Source of the DNA: Candidatus Krumholzibacteriota bacterium
GTDB lineage: Bacteria > Krumholzibacteriota > Krumholzibacteriia > Krumholzibacteriales > Krumholzibacteriaceae
Length of the DNA stretch: 8,729 bases
Assembly: GCA_030630165.1 (NCBI GenBank)
Contig: DAOVNN010000107.1
Span: forward strand, 1 to 8,729
Direction: 5' to 3'
Shown: piece by piece, positions 8,388 through 8,729 of the stretch
How the letters are laid out: each line of letters opens with the position of its first letter
Numbering within the stretch: the first letter of the stretch is position 1
The notes under the pieces: generated by a model
What the model saw: only the letters and a program-made list of their open reading frames with translations
The model's database searches: none
What the model was told of the DNA's origin: nothing
Program-made: the position numbers and the translations under genes

Positions 8388-8403
8388 CCCCGATTTTTCG
8401 GGG
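8388..8403. repeat. Short perfect hairpin CCCCGA-TTTT-TCGGGG
   Basis: A perfect 6-bp stem (8388-8393 with 8398-8403) and a 4-base loop lie about 100 bases before the cheR start. No T-run follows, so termination is unlikely. It may be a protein-binding dyad or a leader structure. Confidence 0.5.
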
Positions 8404-8506
8404 CGGAACAACGCATAAGAGTAAAAACAACAGGGCGACACTTGTTTCAGGGACTTCATATCCCGGGAGCGAGAGCCGCCCGATGATTTTCATTTTTTGG
8501 AGTCAG

Positions 8507-8729
8507 ATGGCCCACCAGACTGATGTGCTCGAACTGAGCGAACTCTCCTGGCTCGTCAAGAGCAAGTGCGGGATCGATCTGTCCCGTTACAGGTCGACAA
8601 CCCTGAACAGAAGAGTGCTGCACAGGATGGCGATGACGGGCAGCAAGAGTATGGAGGAGTACATCGGCCGCCTGACAGTCGACCCGGACGAGATAGAAAA
8701 GCTGATGGATATCGTCACGATACACGTGA
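8507..8729 (+). CDS. cheR: CheR-type protein-glutamate methyltransferase, N-terminal part (runs off the window)
   Basis: The frame is open to the window end. The visible 74 residues match the N-terminal helical domain of CheR, the SAM-dependent methyltransferase of chemoreceptor glutamates. Visible blocks are LSWLVKSKCGIDLSRYR (13-29), TTLNRRVLHRMAMTG with its basic helix (31-45), and MEEYIGRLTVDPDEIEKLMDIVTIHV (49-74), which leads into the usual TIN/TxFFR region just beyond the edge. The ATG at 8507 has TTGGAG only 4 bases upstream. An in-frame ATG at 8483 adds eight hydrophobic residues and is the alternative start. Only the N-terminus is seen, so fusions (CheB-CheR-PAS-kinase types are known) cannot be excluded. 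With a histidine kinase nearby on the same strand, it may belong to a signalling cluster that continues outside the window. Confidence 0.85.
   Translation, partial: MAHQTDVLELSELSWLVKSKCGIDLSRYRSTTLNRRVLHRMAMTGSKSMEEYIGRLTVDPDEIEKLMDIVTIHV

Larger units (their letters stand above)
8140..8506. other. Gene-free region between the PhzF-family gene and cheR
   Basis: These 367 bases lie between divergent genes. They hold the ribosome site of the PhzF-family gene (AGGAG, complement of about 8147-8151), two stem-loops (8301-8336 and 8388-8403), and an imperfect repeat of GCATAA plus TAAAAAC (8253-8270 and 8413-8428). TTGAAA (8245-8250) and TATAAA (8262-8267) resemble promoter boxes, but their 11-bp spacer is too short. 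No convincing ORF or known riboswitch is recognised. Confidence 0.5.

Overview
The window reads as bacterial chromosome of moderately high GC content with densely packed ordinary genes, probably from a draft or metagenomic assembly. No phage, plasmid, IS or CRISPR signature is visible. The first 127 bases form a perfect 43-bp inverted repeat that begins exactly at base 1, which looks like a fold-back assembly or amplification artefact at a contig end. Codon use is rich in AGG/AGA arginine and ATA isoleucine codons in several genes. I cannot assign a phylum from the sequence. The protein families (YjbQ, PepD, TrpRS with a cysteine cluster, a long tryptophanase-like lyase, GAF-PAS histidine kinase, CheR) fit a free-living bacterium that uses peptides and amino acids, but that is inference.

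Layout. Bases 44-349 hold the 3' part of a VapC-type PIN-domain gene (+), convergent with a YjbQ-family gene (356-784, -). From there a divergent 153-bp gap leads to pepD (938-2392, +), an M20-family aminoacyl-histidine dipeptidase that ends at a clear intrinsic terminator. The centre of the window is a tryptophan block on the + strand: a good sigma-70-type promoter, tRNA-Trp(CCA) at 2545-2618, trpS at 2689-3714, and a tryptophanase-like beta-eliminating lyase at 3714-5342 whose ATG overlaps the trpS stop (TGATG). A cytoplasmic GAF-PAS histidine kinase (5452-7152, +) follows. It converges, with a 3-bp gap, on a PhzF-family isomerase/epimerase gene (7156-8139, -). A 367-bp gene-free stretch with two strong hairpins separates this from the start of a CheR-type methyltransferase (8507 to the window end, +).

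How the genes may work together. PepD would release free amino acids from dipeptides. The next block contains the tRNA that accepts tryptophan, the enzyme that charges it, and an enzyme of the family that breaks tryptophan into indole, pyruvate and ammonia. The trpS stop/start overlap suggests translational coupling of charging and breakdown. The TrpRS carries a C-x20-C-x6-C-x2-C arrangement close to the [4Fe-4S] motif known from Thermotoga maritima TrpRS, so charging could be redox-linked. The tRNA acceptor strand has extra pairing (GTAGGGG/CCCCTAC) directly followed by eight T residues, plus an upstream copy of TCCCCTAC. These make possible, but do not prove, a regulatory switch between the tRNA and trpS-tnaA. 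This tRNA-Trp/trpS/lyase arrangement is the most interesting part of the window.
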